Made by a program: the position numbers and the translations under genes. From an uncultured Chloroflexota bacterium (GTDB taxonomy: Bacteria > Chloroflexota > Anaerolineae > Aggregatilineales > Phototrophicaceae): a stretch of 8,403 nucleotides of DNA. The stretch is from assembly GCA_903904765.1 (NCBI GenBank), contig CAIVEA010000606.1, forward strand, positions 1 through 8,403, in the 5' to 3' direction. This document shows positions 7,301 through 8,403 of this stretch, piece after piece (position 1 is the stretch's first letter; the number at the start of each line of letters is the position of its first letter). Under the pieces are notes generated by a model. That model was not told the origin of the DNA. It saw only the letters and a program-made list of their open reading frames with translations, and made no database searches.

Positions 7301-8403
7301 TTGCGCCGTGTAGCCCAACCACTTCAAATCGGTGGCGTTCATCCGCGTGATGACCCCTTCTGCATTGACGGTGTGGTAGCCTGTTGGCGCGTTGTCGTAG
7401 AGGTCGGTGATTTCGGCAGAATACTGCTGGAGCGCGTTCTCGGCCTGTTTGCGCTGAGTGATGTCATGGATGATGCACACCAGATTTTGCACTGCATTTG
7501 CTGAACGGTTGATGGGCGCGATGTTGAGTTCGACGTGCATCAGGTCGGTCTCACGCTGGATGCGGGTTTCGATCTGTTGCATCTGGTGCGATTCGGCCAC
7601 CTGCTGAATGGTCGTTTCGATCTGCGTAGCATCTTCGGGCGCGAAATACGCCGACAATGGTTTGCCGAGATAGTCTGCTTCGGAATGACCGAAAATCTGC
7701 TCGAAGGTGTGATTGGCCTGTTGAATACCTTCGTTCAGGTTCAGCATGAGGATGCCGTCGCCACTGTGATTGAAAATGGCCTCGATACGATTCTTGACCC
7801 TTTCCAGTTCGGAAGTGCGTTCGCGCACGCGCTGTTCCAACTGCTCGTTGGCGGCTTGTAGTTCGGCTTCGGCCTGCTTTTGTTTGTTGATGTCGAAGCC
7901 CATACACTGAAGTTCGTAGGTTTTCCCGGCCTTGTCGGTGATGGCGATATATTCCCATAGAATCCACGTCCATCCGCCGTCAGCGGTTTCGTGCCGGGCT
8001 TCGGCACGGGTGGGCTGTCCGGGGTTGTGGCGGGCGACCTCAATCGCTTCCAGCGCATGCACGCGGTCATCCTCTTGTACCCGTTGGGATGGCTTGCTGC
8101 CCAGCAGTTCGGACGCTACCCAACCGAATTCGTCGCGGTAACGCTGGTTGCAATAGGTCAATTCACCCTGTAGGTTGACGCGGATGCAGAAAGTGGTTTG
8201 CGATTCGACGAGGGAGCGTAAATAGGCTTCGCTCTGTCGCAGCGCATCTTGATTCTTCTTGCGCTCGGTGATGTCGGTCATGATGGTGGCAAGCTGAATG
8301 GGCGTGCCGTGTTCATCGCAGATGGGGAACAGCGTTTGGTCTACATCAATCAGCCGTCCATCGGCCGTTCGTAACCGATTTTCGCCGTGCCAATAGCCCA
8401 TAC
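4349..8403 (-). CDS. Multi-PAS sensor histidine kinase, C-terminal 1350 residues (5' end beyond right edge)
   Basis: The frame is open from the right edge. The Met at 8401 sits inside a PAS domain and is not the real start. Numbering from it: partial PAS 1-47; complete PAS/PAC units ending near 170, 313, 440, 574, 706, 833, 969 and 1099, each closed by a DIT-x-RK-type linker; and a coiled coil at about 172-205 between the second and third. PAS units six and nine (WEWN or WDWD with HPDD) look like PAS_3; seven and eight (VKD or WKD, MPLRN) look like PAS_4. HisKA follows with SHEFRTPLT and phosphoacceptor H1132, then HATPase_c with an N-box (1245-1255), DEGIGIPP (1278), FEPFYRA and GTGLGL (1306-1311). 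All catalytic motifs are intact, so it should autophosphorylate and pass phosphate to an unseen response regulator. There is no receiver domain, GAF domain or membrane segment in the visible part. I see no LOV cysteine motif or obvious haem site, so ligands are unknown. The gene ends tail to tail with the kinase-STAND gene. Confidence 0.93.
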   Translation of the reverse strand, partial: MGYWHGENRLRTADGRLIDVDQTLFPICDEHGTPIQLATIMTDITERKKNQDALRQSEAYLRSLVESQTTFCIRVNLQGELTYCNQRYRDEFGWVASELLGSKPSQRVQEDDRVHALEAIEVARHNPGQPTRAEARHETADGGWTWILWEYIAITDKAGKTYELQCMGFDINKQKQAEAELQAANEQLEQRVRERTSELERVKNRIEAIFNHSGDGILMLNLNEGIQQANHTFEQIFGHSEADYLGKPLSAYFAPEDATQIETTIQQVAESHQMQQIETRIQRETDLMHVELNIAPINRSANAVQNLVCIIHDITQRKQAENALQQYSAEITDLYDNAPTGYHTVNAEGVITRMNATDLKWLGYTAQEVIGKMRLMDLLTPHSRNLMHEAYPAFQAQGWLKDLELEFQRKDGTTFPAAINSTMLYDSSGKVLQTRSTLTDITERKAIEDALRESESRYRTLIMTMSEGIVLHTREGAIPTYNAAAQRITGLTADQMQDLTPLDPGWYMVHEDGTPYPPHTNPSTIALQSGEPQLNQVMGVHLPDDRMNWVLVNAQPLFKPDETEAYAVVTTYTDITQRKQAEEALRLSEQRLLMILQGTLAGTWEWNIPANNIILNDRWAEMVGYTLDEITPVTSQTWHRLVHPDDIPTVKQQMKKLFSREITYFDIEMRMQHKKGHWVWVWNRGKVAEWTTEGKPLRMMGIQLDISQRKQAENAVAEERNLLRTVIDAVPDFIYVKDLQHRMMLNNKAHAQSVGATPTKTVGKTDYDLFPHELAEKFYQDEQRLLETGVPIINLEEKSIGADGHDIWALTTKMPLRNLQGQLIGLVGITHDVTEIRSNQEALRRSEKQLRESQRMLQVVLDTIPVRVFWKDRDSVYLGCNRLFAQDAGLSDNNQIVGKQDGELPWGQKEAAAYRADDLAVIDTGIARLNYEETQSDLEGNIIMLQTSKMPLRNADNEIIGVLGMYMDITERKRAEADLLALSRRLQLATRTGKIGIWDWDMHSDKLIWDDQMLDLYGLTREEFGDTNEQDWQVKLLHPDDKDHIEQELQATLQDDKPFDTEFRILLRDGTIKHVKVNAICFRSVTGEPVRMIGVNWDITLLKRAEENLRVALEKEKELNELKTRFVSMASHEFRTPLTAIMATTDTLTIYRENMTNEQINTRLDKIRQQVLHMKGIMEDVLQLSAIQVGRIRFQPVPGSIDTLCNEIVEEFNSQTQHYKRIQFYRQTNLELFWFDPQLMRQIINNLLSNALKYSSVEKPVRFELDQNDVRLVLKVSDEGIGIPPNDLNHLFEPFYRAANVGAVSGTGLGLSITKQAVELHGGTILADSTVNKGTTITIVLPVKSADEMG
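6261..6289 (-). repeat. PAS-linker DNA repeat, copy 1 (end of sixth PAS unit)
   Basis: A 29-base block encoding DISQRKQAENA on the minus strand. It matches the copy at 7437-7465 at 26 of 29 positions by hand alignment, sharing the core TGTTTGCGCTG and TGATGTC. It marks the helix joining the sixth and seventh PAS domains. Confidence 0.7.
6654..6682 (-). repeat. PAS-linker DNA repeat, copy 2 (end of fifth PAS unit)
   Basis: Encodes DITQRKQAEEA on the minus strand and matches the copy at 7437-7465 at 26 of 29 positions, with the same 11-base core. It joins the fifth and sixth PAS domains. Confidence 0.7.
7437..7465 (-). repeat. PAS-linker DNA repeat, copy 3 (end of third PAS unit)
   Basis: Encodes DITQRKQAENA on the minus strand and joins the third and fourth PAS domains. 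Similar but more diverged linkers (DITERK) occur near 5491, 7077 and 8265. Near identity at the DNA level suggests recent unit duplication, or recombination at the linkers, beyond protein-level constraint alone. Confidence 0.7.

Overview
The window looks like chromosomal DNA from a signalling-rich, free-living bacterium. Protein style, mainly a Hanks kinase fused to an NB-ARC/MalT-like STAND ATPase with TPRs, a DUF5939-type cyclase N-terminus and a very long multi-PAS histidine kinase, most resembles Chloroflexota. This is an inference from family resemblance: no rRNA or marker gene is present. There are no RNA genes, mobile elements or CRISPR arrays that I can see, and coding density is very high.

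Layout. (1) Positions 1-845, minus strand: the first 281 codons of a gene whose protein matches the DUF5939 region found in front of class III adenylate/guanylate cyclase domains. It carries a Cys4 zinc-ribbon-like motif. The catalytic domain would lie beyond the left edge. (2) Positions 846-1013: a 168-bp divergent control region. It holds a perfect TATAAT for the rightward gene, an inverted repeat over the matching -35 position, and a 10-bp stem that pairs fully (one G-U) only in the leftward transcript. (3) Positions 1014-4352, plus strand: an intact 1112-residue PknK-like protein, Ser/Thr kinase then NB-ARC-type ATPase then TPR-like repeats. (4) Positions 4349-8403, minus strand: the C-terminal 1350 residues of a giant sensor histidine kinase with eight complete PAS domains and part of a ninth, then HisKA and HATPase_c. 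Its start lies beyond the right edge.

How they may work together. The cyclase-like gene and the kinase-STAND gene diverge from one short control region and may be co-regulated. The kinase-STAND and histidine-kinase genes converge so tightly that both stop codons are read from the same TTAA. Three signal outputs therefore sit side by side: a probable cyclic nucleotide, Ser/Thr phosphorylation, and His-Asp phosphorelay. No response regulator or substrate gene is visible, so a shared pathway is only a hypothesis.

The most notable signals are the kinase-effector STAND architecture, a marked drop in GC confined to its sensor-like TPR segment, the asymmetric leader hairpin of the cyclase-like gene, and the long PAS array with near-identical linker DNA.
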